In this document: positions 1-16,926 of the stretch, piece by piece | Layout: each line of letters opens with the position of its first letter | Position numbering within the stretch: position 1 is the stretch's first letter | DNA from: Bugulina stolonifera | Lineage: Eukaryota > Bryozoa > Gymnolaemata > Cheilostomatida > Bugulidae | Direction: 5' to 3' | Length of the DNA: 64,000 nucleotides | NCBI GenBank assembly: GCA_935421135.1 | Contig: OW285193.1 | Coordinates: forward strand, 17,780,099-17,844,098 | Position numbers and translations under genes: made by a program | The notes under the pieces: generated by a model | Databases searched by the model: none | What the model was told of the DNA's origin: nothing | The model's input: only the letters and a program-made list of their open reading frames with translations

Positions 1-490
1 ACACAATTGTATAGTAGTTTCGTACATTCATTATTGGGTTCAAATGCCATATTAACAGGTTGACTATAGGGCATAATGCATATTGGTAGAACAATCACAT
101 TGGGAAAGAAGTATATAACTTCTCGAGACCTCATTGTTGAACACCACTACATAACTAGACATACCTTGTTTCACACGTCATATAAATATAATACACACTC
201 ATAACATGAGTTAGTTGCTATCTAAGTGATTTCAGAATAGTTTGAAAATAGGTTCAACACCACCTATCAATATTACCGAAATTATTTGAAGCAACAATTA
301 CACAGGGTGAGTGTATGTTTCTTCTCGTCTAAACTTTTAACCTTCTGGTCTAAACGATAATGCCTTGAAAAAAGTCTCTAAGTTCAATTAATAGCACAGA
401 GTTTGCAACTAAATTACAGTTAGCTGTAGGCATAATGGCACAGAGTATGCGCTATGTACTATGTACAGCGTACACCACTTGTGTTGTTAG
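1..490. other. No gene recognised at left edge
   Basis: AT-rich sequence with no convincing coding exon. A splice-acceptor-like TTGTTAG ends at 490, so this could be intron of a gene that starts outside the window and continues into the exon at 491. Confidence 0.4.
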
Positions 491-1284
491 GAGAAGCCAT
501 GTTTGGAAACAGCAGCAATGTATCAACAAATGAGCCAGATGTTTATGTCAAACCAAACCAAACAGGAGTAATCTCCCACCATAGAGAGTTTTTCTTTGGA
601 GGATTTCTACGTAAAGGTACATGCATATGATATCACATAGTGTTTACAGTACCAGTGATAGTGTAAAGAAAAATAGTAGGCCCTTAAACCTCTTACCACA
701 TAGAGCACACAACTTCCTACACCAGAGCAATCTAGATCGAAATTTACTAAAGTCCTCAAATAAATAAGCCAACTAGAAATGAGAGGACAATTCCGACCAT
801 CTATCTAACTGCACTGTATATGTATAGCTACATGTACATGTACATCTGTACATAACATGAATGTTGTATTCCTATGTGAACATTGTATTATTCGGCAGGA
901 ATTCCTGGATATAACCTAGTAGGAATTGGGTTCCTTGTCACAGCTATAATAATGTTGATGTTGCTTGCGGTGACCTGTATTGTTAACACAAAGAGAAGAC
1001 AAAGGTACTTTATTTCATCTACTGTTGGAATTAGATGGTATTATTTAGAGCAACTCTTGAAGAAGTTATAACCCTTAGTCAATTAGATTGCATGTCTGAT
1101 GGTTATGTTAGCAGGTGTTACTACTGATACATTGTCTTTATTATTGCTTAGGGGAAGACGCTACGAGGCGTCAGCTATGTGGAATGCAGGAAGTCAGCAA
1201 CTAAAGTTCACTAACCCACTCTATGGACAAGCTTACCACAGCTTAGTAAATGACCCAGATAACACGATATATGCACGGCGTTGA
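491..1284 (+). CDS. Small single-pass membrane protein, possibly 3' part of a larger gene
   Basis: I do not recognise this gene. Three exons join in frame: ATG 499-616, 899-1004, 1152-1284 (118 aa from this ATG). The N-terminal part is polar with potential N-glycosylation sites (NSS, NVS). Exon 2 encodes a strong membrane helix (LVGIGFLVTAIIMLMLLAV) followed by a basic stop-transfer (NTKRRQR). The cytoplasmic tail carries NPLY, an NPxY-type endocytosis or PTB-binding motif, and the YxxPhi-like YHSL. This suggests a type I receptor-like tail. The exon may begin at an acceptor ending at 490, in which case the reading frame continues upstream (Glu-Ala before the Met) and only the C-terminal end of a larger receptor is seen. 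Intron phases are consistent (1, 2). Function is unknown. Confidence 0.55.
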
Positions 1285-1627
1285 TCTAGTGAAGCTATAC
1301 TTCATTCACATAACACAAAGTAGCTAAGTGTTATTATATCTATGGAAGTATTAATCTGTATTGTCACAAATAAATTTTCATAACAATCGTATTGTAATTA
1401 AAAGTTATAGATTTGTCAGTTTAAGATTAAACAGCATGATTCATCTTTGAAGTACATATCCATTGCTCCAGTATAGACTATAGAGTGCTAAGGTCTCCGG
1501 TATAGATAACGGAACTTTACAGTCAAATACATCATTGAAGTTATTAGATAAATAAATGAGGCGACTACACAAGTATCATGAGAAAACTGTATCACCTGTT
1601 AGTCAGTAGTTCATTTATTGTAGGCTA
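1285..1627. other. Intergenic, convergent 3' ends
   Basis: This is the 3' flank of the small membrane-protein gene (+) and of COQ9 (-), with only AT-rich sequence and no coding potential seen. An AATAAA-like string occurs near 1368 (acaAATAAAttt) on the + strand. Confidence 0.5.
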
Positions 1628-4132
1628 CTAGCGTGGATATACCCCAGTCATGTTCTTCATCACAGTCCACATACTCTGTAGTCCTCCATTGAACAAACCT
1701 GTAACATCACCCGCACACATTTGTTTATCAAAGAATTATTCAACATAAAAAACAGCACATTTTTCAAATTTTTACCACAAAACCAAAGACAGATAGATAA
1801 AAGAGAACACCAATATTAAACTAGGATTCTGTTGAAAAGTTGGTTGCCAAACCTTTAGTGAAGTCACTTGACAGAGATAAAGTAGAGGCGATAGCTCCAA
1901 CATCTTCAAAACGTCTGCTAATAAACTTGGATGTCTCTGTAAAGTCTTCTGATTTGTCTTGCAGCATGAACAGCTCGGCAGTCTGAAAGACACAGCATAC
2001 TAATGAATACAGTATAAGTAAATACAATACAAGTCAATTAATGTAGTATTGCATCATAATGATAAACTAAACGATAGGCCTACAATACTATGTGGTTGAA
2101 CCAAAATGAATGTCGTAAATTCACAAAAATAACATGCGCTGCAATGTTAATATTAACACTACAATATTACACTACATAACTTGAGACCTGTGACTCCAGT
2201 TATAGTAATCAGTTCGTGCTTTTAGAATAATGCAAGTCACTTGTAACACTAATTAGTAATTACTCACTTTGTATATAAAGGCTAGCTCAGCTCTTTTTGT
2301 ATACCAGTTCATGTCATGTGATTTATCCCCGGCTAAGAACCATATATCATCTACTAACTGACCCAGGTTCCTAAGGGCGTCGGAGGCAGCATTAGGGCGA
2401 GTCATTAGCCCCATAGCCTGAGGCCATGTACTCTGGTAGACCGCTGTCATCCTGAATAAAGGAAACACTTAAATATTAATACATGAGTTTTATTCTCAGA
2501 TAAAATCTTACGACTCTAGCAATTTGTAGGGCCTACACACAACATAGACTATGGAGCATATTAATAGACTATAGACCATACAATATGTACACACGATATA
2601 GACTATGGACCATACAGAATGTACACACAATATAGACTATAAACCAAACAGCAGCGAATGTACCTTATTCTGTCGTCGATAGCATTCTTCACAAACTCAG
2701 ATATCGACTTGTTTGGTTGGTCATTTTCAGCTTGAGTCACCAACTCTTCTTGCAGTTTGTTGAATAAACGCTTGTTTGACATCTGATAAAAATGGAGAGC
2801 TAAGTCTGCACCACCTCGAGGAAACAAGCCGCTGGCAGAGCTAGAATAACCACAAGTCTTTGCACCTGTTAAAGAAATGTAACATGGATAAATAAAGTTT
2901 TCATTCTTACTAAAAAATCATTTTCATTTCAATTTATAGGGGGGTGTTGGTAAAAGAAGTTTGGCATCTACTGCTAAAAGCCAATAGGCCTACATATGAA
3001 GGTGATATTAGCTACTGTTTTGAAGATTTGTGCTTGTTTACAGTGATGCCAGGAATTAAAAAATGGGCCTAAATCCTGAAAGTTTTATGAAATCACGATA
3101 ACTATGAGACCGAAACAAGGCACAATTTGTAATAAACTTGGGAGTACTCCTGATTCCTGAAATAACTTTTATGGCAAATATATATTAATTATCTACTTTT
3201 ACTTAAAATCAAAACCGCGAAAATGCTACTCAGCAGATCAATGAACTAATTCTGCATAGCATATAAGATGATCCGAAGATAAATATTAAACTAGAATACA
3301 GTAGTACGCTATTTAAATATTAATCATGGACTGATATCAAATCATTACTGAATATATCGATCATAATAACAACCCATCACTCTAACTGACAGTTGTGTTG
3401 AGTTAACTAAAACCAATTTACTTGCATTCAACTTGAACTTCTCCCACTGACACTTGAAGTTCATCTTTAATGCCAAAGGCAGACAAATCTCAATAACCAA
3501 GTTACGAGAAAAGGCTGGATTATCCACACTTGCTAAGAGAAGGCAATCCCATAGGTTCTCTATGTTTAACCTTATTGTTTCTAACGATAGTCTTTTTCCT
3601 TCTCTAATTAATACTCTCGATTCTATGATTTCAACACACGCTATGTCCACTCGTTCGCAACCTTTCCACTCTGTTGCATGTCGTACTACTGCCTATCTAC
3701 AGAGCTTTCTGCTCAGGACTTCGAAGGAAATTCGGACGGGGGACACAGTAGCAGACTAACATCTAATCTCATGACGAACTTATGGTTCCCTTTTTCCTTT
3801 CAACTGAAAGGTCTTGGAACTCTATCCTAAAGAAAGAAAGAAAGAAAGAATGTATTTTTACCTGCTATTAATGCTTTTTCCGTCCATCCAAATTCTGGAA
3901 CATGCAATAACGACTGGTCTAGTATTCTTGTCGCACTGTCAGCGGATTCAGAATCATTTTGAGAATGAGTGTCAGACGAGTTGAGAGTTGTGTTACTGCT
4001 AAGCCGGATTTTAGTAGTATGGATACTTCTTTTACATACTTGTATTATGCAGTTGTTACACATACCAGAACACATGAATATGTTTTGAAGCGTGCTCACA
4101 GCATTTAATTTTGGTAAAATACTCATTTTCAT
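1628..4132 (-). CDS. COQ9: Ubiquinone biosynthesis protein COQ9, mitochondrial
   Basis: COQ9 is a lipid-binding protein of the mitochondrial CoQ synthesis complex that supports COQ7-dependent hydroxylation. Five exons in transcript order: 4132-3862, 2865-2664, 2451-2268, 1982-1853, 1698-1628. They encode 285 aa (human about 318) and are fully in phase. Exon 1 holds a basic/hydroxyl-rich mitochondrial presequence and then the conserved entry helix (HVPEFGWTEKALIAG). Exon 2 has the diagnostic GLFPRGGADLALHF. Exons 3-4 carry STWPQAM, LVDDIWFLAGD and the DMNWYTKRAEL motif, and exon 5 ends GLFNGGLQSMWTVMKNMTG. The ATG at 4132 is chosen because the longer open frame to 4174 begins at TTG; Met at 4126 is an alternative. 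The donor after 1853 (GTTTGG) is weak but gives the right phase and the family-like sequence. It is divergently transcribed from the V-ATPase B gene. Intron 1 contains an unrelated open region at about 3425-3685. Confidence 0.93.
3425..3685 (-). pseudogene. Unassigned coding-like open region inside COQ9 intron 1
   Basis: On the minus strand a frame open for over 100 codons has natural protein composition (for example LNIENLWDCLLLASVDNP and EICLPLALKMNFKCQWEKF). It is preceded by an acceptor-like GATAG and followed by GCA|GTAAAT. It lies within the COQ9 intron of about 1 kb and does not fit the COQ9 reading order, since exon 1 joins exon 2 with the conserved motif. It could be a nested exon of another gene, a captured fragment or a decayed retrocopy. 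No family was recognised. Confidence 0.25.
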
Positions 4133-4519
4133 ATAAATATTATTACGGGCGAACAACGAAGTAGTAAAAATCAAAAATCTTGTGTAGGGAAATAAAAAAG
4201 CAAAACATGAACTGATGAAAAATTCTAATGACCTTGACCTAATCTTAAAAAGGCGAAACGTAGCATTGAATCAATATGAATCTAATATTGAAACAAATTT
4301 TAAATAACTATTCTAGTTAATTCTAATTAAATTTAGTTTTTTAATTTGTAAATCTTCATTTTTGGCGTAAGCTACAAGGTCGTAAGTTGTTTGTAGACCC
4401 TTAGTTTAGAGGCGTTAAATTAAAAACCGTGCATAATCACATGACATTGGCTGTTTCCTGTCAGTCACATGACATGAGTAGTGAACGATTGGAGAATAGT
4501 AGTATTCCACACGAATAGA
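4133..4519. promoter_or_regulatory. Divergent COQ9 / V-ATPase B promoter
   Basis: The head-to-head start codons are only about 390 bp apart, so the region must serve both genes. No TATA box is evident near either start. Two copies of TCACATGAC lie at 4437-4445 and 4465-4473 (the second inside GTCACATGAC). These are E-boxes of the CACATG/M-box type bound by MITF/TFE-family bHLH factors in vertebrates. The assignment to such a factor is inference. Confidence 0.55.
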
Positions 4520-9773
<5,254 letters not shown>

Positions 9774-10273
9774 GAATCATTTTTTACCCTTTTGCAATAA
9801 GTGAAACGTCTTAATGGTTACTTTTATGTAGGCTTAATTAGCAATTCTGTTGCCAAAGGATCAACCGTAAGGCATTTAGTATTGGTGCCTACTGACAAGG
9901 GAGGCAACTCTGAACAGGTTCATTCCATGGTACAAGTCTGTTGGTTTCAGCACAAAACCAGTATTATCACTGAGTTACTGTTTGAGGCCAGCAATGGTTA
10001 GAAATCCCCATGAAATTATTTACATGTATGTAGTAGAAACACTTCACTATTGTTAGTGGTATTATTATTATATAAATAATATTTTAAAACAATATTTTTG
10101 AATGTAAATTTATCTTTAATATTTATGGGTATAAAAGTCATTTAGAAAAATAAAAGTGCAAAAATATAGGCATAGTATTTCCTTTAAACCACTGGGTGCA
10201 GCTCCAAGATTGTTAATCTGTTCAGCATGCGATCTTAGTCTGTGTTCCTAGTCTGTGATCTTAGCCTGTGTTC
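9774..10273. other. Intergenic between convergent V-ATPase B and TRP-like genes
   Basis: Probable 3' UTRs of both genes. An open frame at 9801-10001 (+) has no start context or homology I can see. AAATAAAAG near 10149 is a plausible + strand polyadenylation signal. Two units of a 26-bp repeat (GATCTTAG..TGTTCCTAG..) lie at about 10230-10282 and overlap the channel stop codon. Confidence 0.45.
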
Positions 10274-13200
10274 CTAGCCTAGATTGCTGTTTACATCAGG
10301 CCTTTGTCTCTTTAAAAGCGATCTGAAATAATGGAAAGTTATCAATCGATGCAAATCAAACACATGAGTAGTTTATCGATTACATCTGTAATTTTGCCAG
10401 TAACCAAAATCAGGAGAGAGCGAACTTACAGTATCTCTGTAAGCACCAGATCTTGATTTCTCTGTCTGTTTCTGATAGACCGAGCACTCAAGTCCACATC
10501 ATGCAGTTGAAGTTGAAGTTTGTTGATTAGCTTGTTTGTGTCTTCTTTATACCCAATCTCGCTCTGAAATAGCCTCAGTTCCTCTTCACCTATTGTTTCA
10601 GTTTCTGCGTAGTGCTTACAGTGAGGTTGCTGAAACAGAAATACAATGTATACCACCTGTTCTGAATTTCAGTCCATCTTGAATTGGATAGTCTGTCCAC
10701 TGCTTTTGCTAAGAGCTCAAAGAGAATAGGGCTATTCTCTATTCTTGTAGTTGCGCTTATTTGTCTCAATATGAAGTTGTCCTCTCTCTCTAGAATAAGG
10801 TTGGAGCAGAGAAGACAATTACTTGGAGGCTTTATATGGCTTGCTACATGTAAATAAAAGCGGTCAATAAAACCACCAATCATTGCAAACCTTGTGTTTT
10901 ACAAACTGATTAGTTTTATATTCGTAGTCTTACATACAATATTCAGGTAATGATAACTCCAAAAATAATTATTGTAGTGCTAGAAGCAGGTAGTGCGTCA
11001 TAAGTTATACCTGACAACCAAATGGTACACTGTTTAGTTCCACTCTAGCCACTATCCATGCTCTGTTAAGAGTGACCTCCAGCTGGGCATTCCTCTTCAT
11101 CGATTCATAAGTCTCGGACAGTTGAGCAATGAGAATATTCATCAACATAACCATGCAGACGAACAGGAATGCAAGGAATAGTATCGTTGCATACCACCTG
11201 AAGTAAAAAAAAATTATTTCACTTTGTACGGTGAATGTTCATTATCCTTTATAAAAACTGGGGGGAAACAGGAAGTAAACGTGCCTATCTAATAAGGTAC
11301 TTATCAGCTCCAGAAGGATTAGGCGTGAGATGGCTAGTTGTACACTGGAGAAAAAGCATGACTCATAATATATGTCCTATACCTACCCATATACATGTCC
11401 TTGGTCGTTGAAGTAGTCAAGTACCGGTCCATCTTCAATTAACACTCTGGCGGATGTTAACAGAATATTCCAGAAAGAACTGTGTGAAAGAGATGAAGAC
11501 ACATTAGAATGGGAGTGATCAAACACGAAGCAATGGAAAGCATCAGGTTACAGTGTAGAATCAGATTTGTATTAAAGCTGATAAACATTGTAGAATGAAA
11601 ATACTTGGTACTGAGACTTGGTATTTTATTTATTGACTGGATTTTTGCACATGTAATATATTTACTAGACTTGTTAACTATAATGTACACAGTACACGAT
11701 TTGTAAACTATAATATGAAGAGTACACACCTCGTTCTAATGTTGTTAGTAGATGACAGTGTACCATCTATTCTCAGTGCCATGGCAAAGCTGCCAGTAAA
11801 CGCCAACATTATTACACAGAACATGATCAGGAAATCTACAAACTCTTTGGTTGCCATCCTGAATATGATCTGTGAGTATGCTCTTTGCCTTCTGTAATAC
11901 AACAGAGCAGGGGAGCTGATATTACACTGCATAGCTATATGTATATGTAGGTCTATGTGACTAATGAAATCGGGTGCATATTATTGTGTTCCATCTTACA
12001 TTTTTTTTACACATCTCCATGTACATGTACATGTATGTAAGAATTCTGGAAATACATGTACATATATCATGGGCATGTGTGCTATCTGTTTTATGCAATG
12101 TTTATGTACATGTAGGCTTACAGAGCTGTTATATAAACTAATGTACCTGAATATGGCCGAGTATTGAAACACTCTAAGGACAGAGAGAAGATAGCCCGCA
12201 GAATAGACGCCCCACTGTGCAGGTAAATTTAGTAGCCTCAGAGGTATAACTAGAATTAACATAAAGGTGGCAGCTAGGTCTAGGTAGTTGAACCAGTCCA
12301 GGAAGTAGTCTTTCCCCAGTCTACAGAGTAGAGCAATACAATTAATGGCATGTTTTTGCGTTACAGTTACAACTATATGCTTGTGTGTTTGCTGCATTGA
12401 AGTAGAATTTTTATTAGAAACTTTAGACTTGCAGCTACATAGTGGGTAGAACCATATAGGCCCTGATTTTGATGATGAGTAGTTGAGCACTCACAGGCTA
12501 TTAATAATAATGAGGAGTTGTTCTCTCTCAATTAGTTTATATCTTTATGGGGAAAACTTTGTATTCTAAACAGTATTAACTTAGAGAGTAACTAACCACA
12601 TGTGTATACTTACTTGATAGCTTCAAAGGCTTCCTGTATAAGAGTACTGATGATAAAAAGAGCCACCACCCCTTCACACACTGCCCTGGCTATGTCAGCA
12701 GCGCTGGTGGCACTGTACACAAGTGGGTCAGCAGAGTCTAGAGAGAGGATAACTGCCGCTGTGAGGAAAGCTATGGCCACCAGGTAAGCTAGTCCACTTA
12801 CGCTACAACCAGTGTAATTGTGTGCAAGCAAACGACAATGCTGGTAATTGACATTATTTCTAAACAAGTTGTTTGCAATTTTTAGTCTTCCGCGTTCCTT
12901 CTGAACTCATCCAAATTTATTTTGTTATCTCAAATGGTCTATTTTGAAAATCGGTAACACCATTCGATAGTCACGAGTGAAAATTTTGCTGGCCATCCAC
13001 ATTCTTACACATACACAATCGCACACACTGATAGCTACAGCAATGTTACTTACATGAATCTATTCCTGGCATACTTGACCCACTTTCTTCTAACCAATAG
13101 TCTTACAACAGGATGGCTGATATAGTTCTATAAAATACAAATGCTGTATATTGATTTAATAAACGTGTAATTCTTATTGGTAGAAGTTGAATACCATTTG

Positions 13201-16200
13201 ACAGCATGCCAGTCGTTATGTATTGTGTTGAACTAGAAAAGTGTATACCTAAACAGTATGGTAGGCGATGGATATGTGTTACAAGAGCTAATAACTCTGA
13301 AACTTGCAATAGATGTGCTAAAGCTACTAAATCATAGAGTTATTTTCCTATGAAAGATAACTTTATATACTAAAATATCGATAGCACCTCTACATACTAT
13401 GTAACCATGGTATCACTGCAGTACACCTCCCGTTCACCATGTAGCCATGGTGTTACTCCAGTACACCTCCTGTTCACCATGTAGCCATGGTATTACTTCA
13501 GTACACCTCTTATTTATATGAACTGCTGACTAAAGAGAGTCCTGCTCTCATGTCAAGCATAATACTCCCTCTACAGTTTATTAGCAGTTGTTTAGAGTTA
13601 TCCTCTCTCTGTGTAGCACATGTATAATTATTTTGGGGTTTTCCACTTCGTTTACCTAGGCTAGTTTACCTGATCTCCTGTCTGAGCAATCAGCTGGAGG
13701 CACGTCCTGTCCTTTAACTGAAACTGTGCGTCATCTGGGGTATAGCCTTGGGTGTCTGACTCTAGCATAGAATAGTGAACTACGGACTCTGATGAGGTCC
13801 ACCCGACTGTGTCTATCATACAGTCCAGCACTGCTTTTACTGACATCTGCAGTTATATAGAAATGCATATGATATGATTTGTGTGCAGAAATTCTGAATA
13901 AATGTTGACATTCTGAGAACTACATTTAGCTCACTAAGAATTATACCTGGATGTACATTGTCTAATACATTGCTCAACTTATTTAAAACGCCAGAGATGG
14001 AAGAACATGCTGTATTCGCATGTATCTAGTACTAGTTACCTTCATGGATTTATCTTTGATCAGTCTATGTAGCGAATAATCAGACTGGGAGTTATCCTCT
14101 TTCTGAGAGAATAAACTTCTTATTCTAAAAATAATGATCGCATTATTTGCTGTACATATGGGTCATGTGAGCGTATGGAAGTTACGGTAGTCTACATGTA
14201 AAACTATATAGCACAATGCTATATCCAATGTCTGTGCCAAATAGGCATAATATTGCAAACTTGGATAGACAAATGAACTACATGTACAAATATTTTAACT
14301 AGACAAATATTCCACTAAAATATTCTATAACGCACGCTTCTAAGCTTGTGCAGATTAGTAGTTGTTTCCCCATTGAATATAAGTAAACATTATGCGTAGG
14401 CCACACTGCAGCGAATTTTTAGCGAAAAGCGAATTTTGGCCAGTGGCGAATTCGCAAAATCGCAAATTTTGTGCGAAATTGCGGAAAACATGCGATTTCG
14501 CATTAGCTGAGTTGAATCAGCTAATTCGCAACTCGCTAATTTGTGATTGGCTAATTTTTAATTGTCACGTTACTGTCACGTGTTCAGAGCCACGGATTTT
14601 CAATCAATCATGGGTTTAAATTATTATATTAAAATATTTATTTTAACTGATGAATAAAATAAATACTTTCGTTTGCAAGAATTGTGTAAAACGAATAAAA
14701 ATAAGAATAAAATAATTATTATATTTTATTCTATTTTAATTATAAATTTATTTTACATTTTTTGGAGTTCTAGTTCTGCAGTGAATGAGAAACATGACCG
14801 AGGATAATAGTTTTTGATCCCTCATTGGGTGAAATCAAATTGTCCACAATGCGAATTCGCTTATAGCTTTTGCAGTGTGGCATGCTCGGTTTTAATTTGC
14901 GAATTCGCCTTTGGCCAAAATTCGCTATTCGCAAGAAAATTCCTGTAGTGTGGCCTAAGCTTTAGTTCACAGGTGCAGGTCAGTGTGAACCCACTTTTAG
15001 CCACAGCAAGCTAATTTTTTATAGCCAACATTCAATGCATGCAATTAGTACTACCTGTATATATGCTAGATACATAGCAACAACTGATAAAATTCTTAAA
15101 CAAGTATGCCCACCCTATCTTTAAATATTACATGTTAGATAAGACTTGTATCTACTGGTTATAACATGTGCCCAGGCTATTGCATGCATGCACACCTAAA
15201 TAGGACAATGCGAAAAATAGTCGATTAGTACGTTAGTCAAACTAAAGAGAGAGCTCGAATATAGACACAAGTTTAAGAAAGTAGACCTATCAGTGTTCAG
15301 CATTGGTTATATAGGTCATGTACTCACACATCTGACTTGGTGTGGTGAATAAAAAGCGCCGTGAGTTTATCATGTTTGTTCCTTAGAGTTATGCTCAGAG
15401 GTGAGACTCCATCTATATCCACACGAGTTGCAGATGCCCCAAATTCTAACAGACGTTCACATAGAACGACATAGCCTCGTCTGGCAGCATAATGTATGGG
15501 TGTCCTCGTTTTATTGTCTGCGGCATCTGCGTCCGCTCCTCTGTACAACAGTTTAGTCGACAGCAACACAGCCTGGTGGAAGAAAAATCTTAGCCAACGG
15601 ATTATTATGGCTGCTAACAAATCAATTAATGTGTAGATAGAGAGCAGTGAGGTTGGGGCTGCCACTGAAAGTTTTACAGCTGATTTAGGAGTTAGGTGCA
15701 GAAGTGGAGAAATTTGAGATAGCCTTTGTTCTTCGCCAAAACTGAAGCAGGAGAAGTTGTCCTCTCTATATTTTGCTGGTTGACCGCCCTTACCCCAAAC
15801 CCCAACCACAAACAAGGAACTAAGGCTATCTAAATTTCTCCACTACTGCACCTAATTGTGATTTAGGTTTGAAATTCCAAAACAGTAGCTTTCTACATGC
15901 AAGTCAAAAAGTCGGAAATTTATTATGAAGATATTTCACAAATATTGTGATTCTGTTTGGTTCATACCTTAGCCTCAGAGACGGTGTCAGATACCACAGC
16001 CAGCAAGGCTGACTCCATACTACCCCCATGTTGCTGTATGAGACGATCTATGACAACCTCTACTTCGGCAGCCTTTTGTCCTAAATGATACTTTTTCTTC
16101 TTTTCTTCTACCTATAAACAGATGAGATGGCCTAGGATAGCAATTTAATAATGTCTAACCTGTTTAAGTATCCTATTAGATGAATTCAAACTAAAACGGC

Positions 16201-16926
16201 GCAAAGCACTCTAATCATATTTTGACAAACAGGTTAGTCTTAGTGAAATTGTGCAGGGAATATGCTATCCCTCTTTATTAATCTGTACATATCAAGAAGA
16301 GTTGGTATTATCTAAGGAATAACTAACCAGTGCTTGGAAAGTCTCTCGGTTTAGACTCTCGCCAAATAGTATGTTATTCATTTCAGAGTAAAGAGACGCA
16401 TTGCTGTAACCTGGTCCATCTTCGAATTCACCGTCCGCAAGCTCTCCATCTATCACATATAGGATGTGCAGGTGGATACAGGTATGTGAATAGTTCTGAT
16501 AAGGTGCCCTTTTGACTCGTATGTATATACACATGTAGCTATTAGTTGCGACACTGTCACCATCCTGTACAGTGTGCTACGTACTGAGGATACTCCACCA
16601 CAGCTAATCATTGTGGTGTTTTGTAACATGAAATTTTGATGACAAAATGCAGTTGAATCAATGTCCTAGTATTGGTACCTTTGCTACAAAATTCATAAAA
16701 ATATGATACATGTAGATAGCTATTATAGAGTAATATAGAAAGTACCTGCTACATCAAATGTTAGGTCATCATTTGACCAACTCTGATTCAATTTCACAGC
16801 AGACATTCTTCCTTGTCTAGGCGATGGTTTAATAGTGACAGCCTTGTCAGGGTCGCTAACTGAAGATAACTCCAAGGGTAAGTCGGAATGCGTTACTTTA
16901 GTGAACTTTCCTGACCTCTTCATCAT
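10274..16926 (-). CDS. Ankyrin-repeat TRP-type cation channel (TRPA/TRPV-like)
   Basis: Fourteen exons in transcript order: 16926-16746, 16449-16328, 16111-15968, 15572-15330, 14102-14040, 13846-13670, 13127-13054, 12802-12614, 12320-12147, 11891-11730, 11479-11387, 11197-11011, 10629-10430, 10322-10274. They form a continuous 685-aa frame. Residues about 150-230 contain two clear ankyrin units (TPIHYAARRGYVVLCERLLE; VSPLSITLRN). HPVVRLLVRRKWVKYARNRF precedes S1, as in TRPA/TRPV. S1-S4 fall around residues 335-455 (LAYLVAIAFLTAAVIL; DWFNYLDLAATFMLIL; YLLSVLRVFQYSAIF). S5 is EFVDFLIMFCVIMLAFTG. The pore segment is FWNILLTSARVLIEDGPV, and S6 runs into LMNILIAQLSETY. The first ATG after an in-frame stop is used. 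Fewer ankyrin repeats are visible than in typical TRPA1, and no canonical GMGD-type filter is seen. Subfamily is uncertain and the ion selectivity cannot be read. The donor after exon 4 is chosen for phase (GTGTGA rather than the stronger GTGAGT two bases on). Confidence 0.85.
13395..13511. repeat. 47-bp tandem repeat, three units
   Basis: Three successive units of the form CATGTAGCCATGGT...TTACTNCAGTACACCTCC lie within an intron of the TRP-like gene. They are seen directly in the sequence. Confidence 0.8.
14397..14957. mobile_element. Non-autonomous DNA transposon (MITE) with long terminal inverted repeats
   Basis: The left end TAGGCCACACTGCAG and the right end reversed, TAGGCCACACTACAG, continue as inverted repeats rich in GCGAATTTTGGCC and GCGAATTCGC for about 60 bp. 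The element is 561 bp, has no transposase, and sits in a TRP-like gene intron. Superfamily is not assigned because the target duplication is unclear. Confidence 0.75.
15692..15855. mobile_element. Foldback/MITE copy carrying the dispersed GAGAGGACAACTT box
   Basis: The left arm begins TTAGGTGCAGAAGTGGAGAA and the right arm reversed begins TTAGGTGCAGTAGTGGAGAA. The interior holds AGTTGTCCTCTCTAT followed by a CCCCAAACCCCAACCACAAA stretch that recurs near 29,750-29,830 and, reversed, near 61,300. It lies in an intron of the TRP-like gene. Confidence 0.7.

Noticed and set aside
9801..10001. Open frame downstream of V-ATPase B
   Set aside because: It starts at a non-ATG codon, has no recognisable domain, and lies where the 3' UTR is expected.
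10590..10883. 97-codon open frame considered as an extra exon of the TRP-like gene
   Set aside because: The flanking exons (11011-11197 and 10430-10629) join perfectly in phase without it, and part of its sequence is the dispersed GAGAGGACAACTT box.
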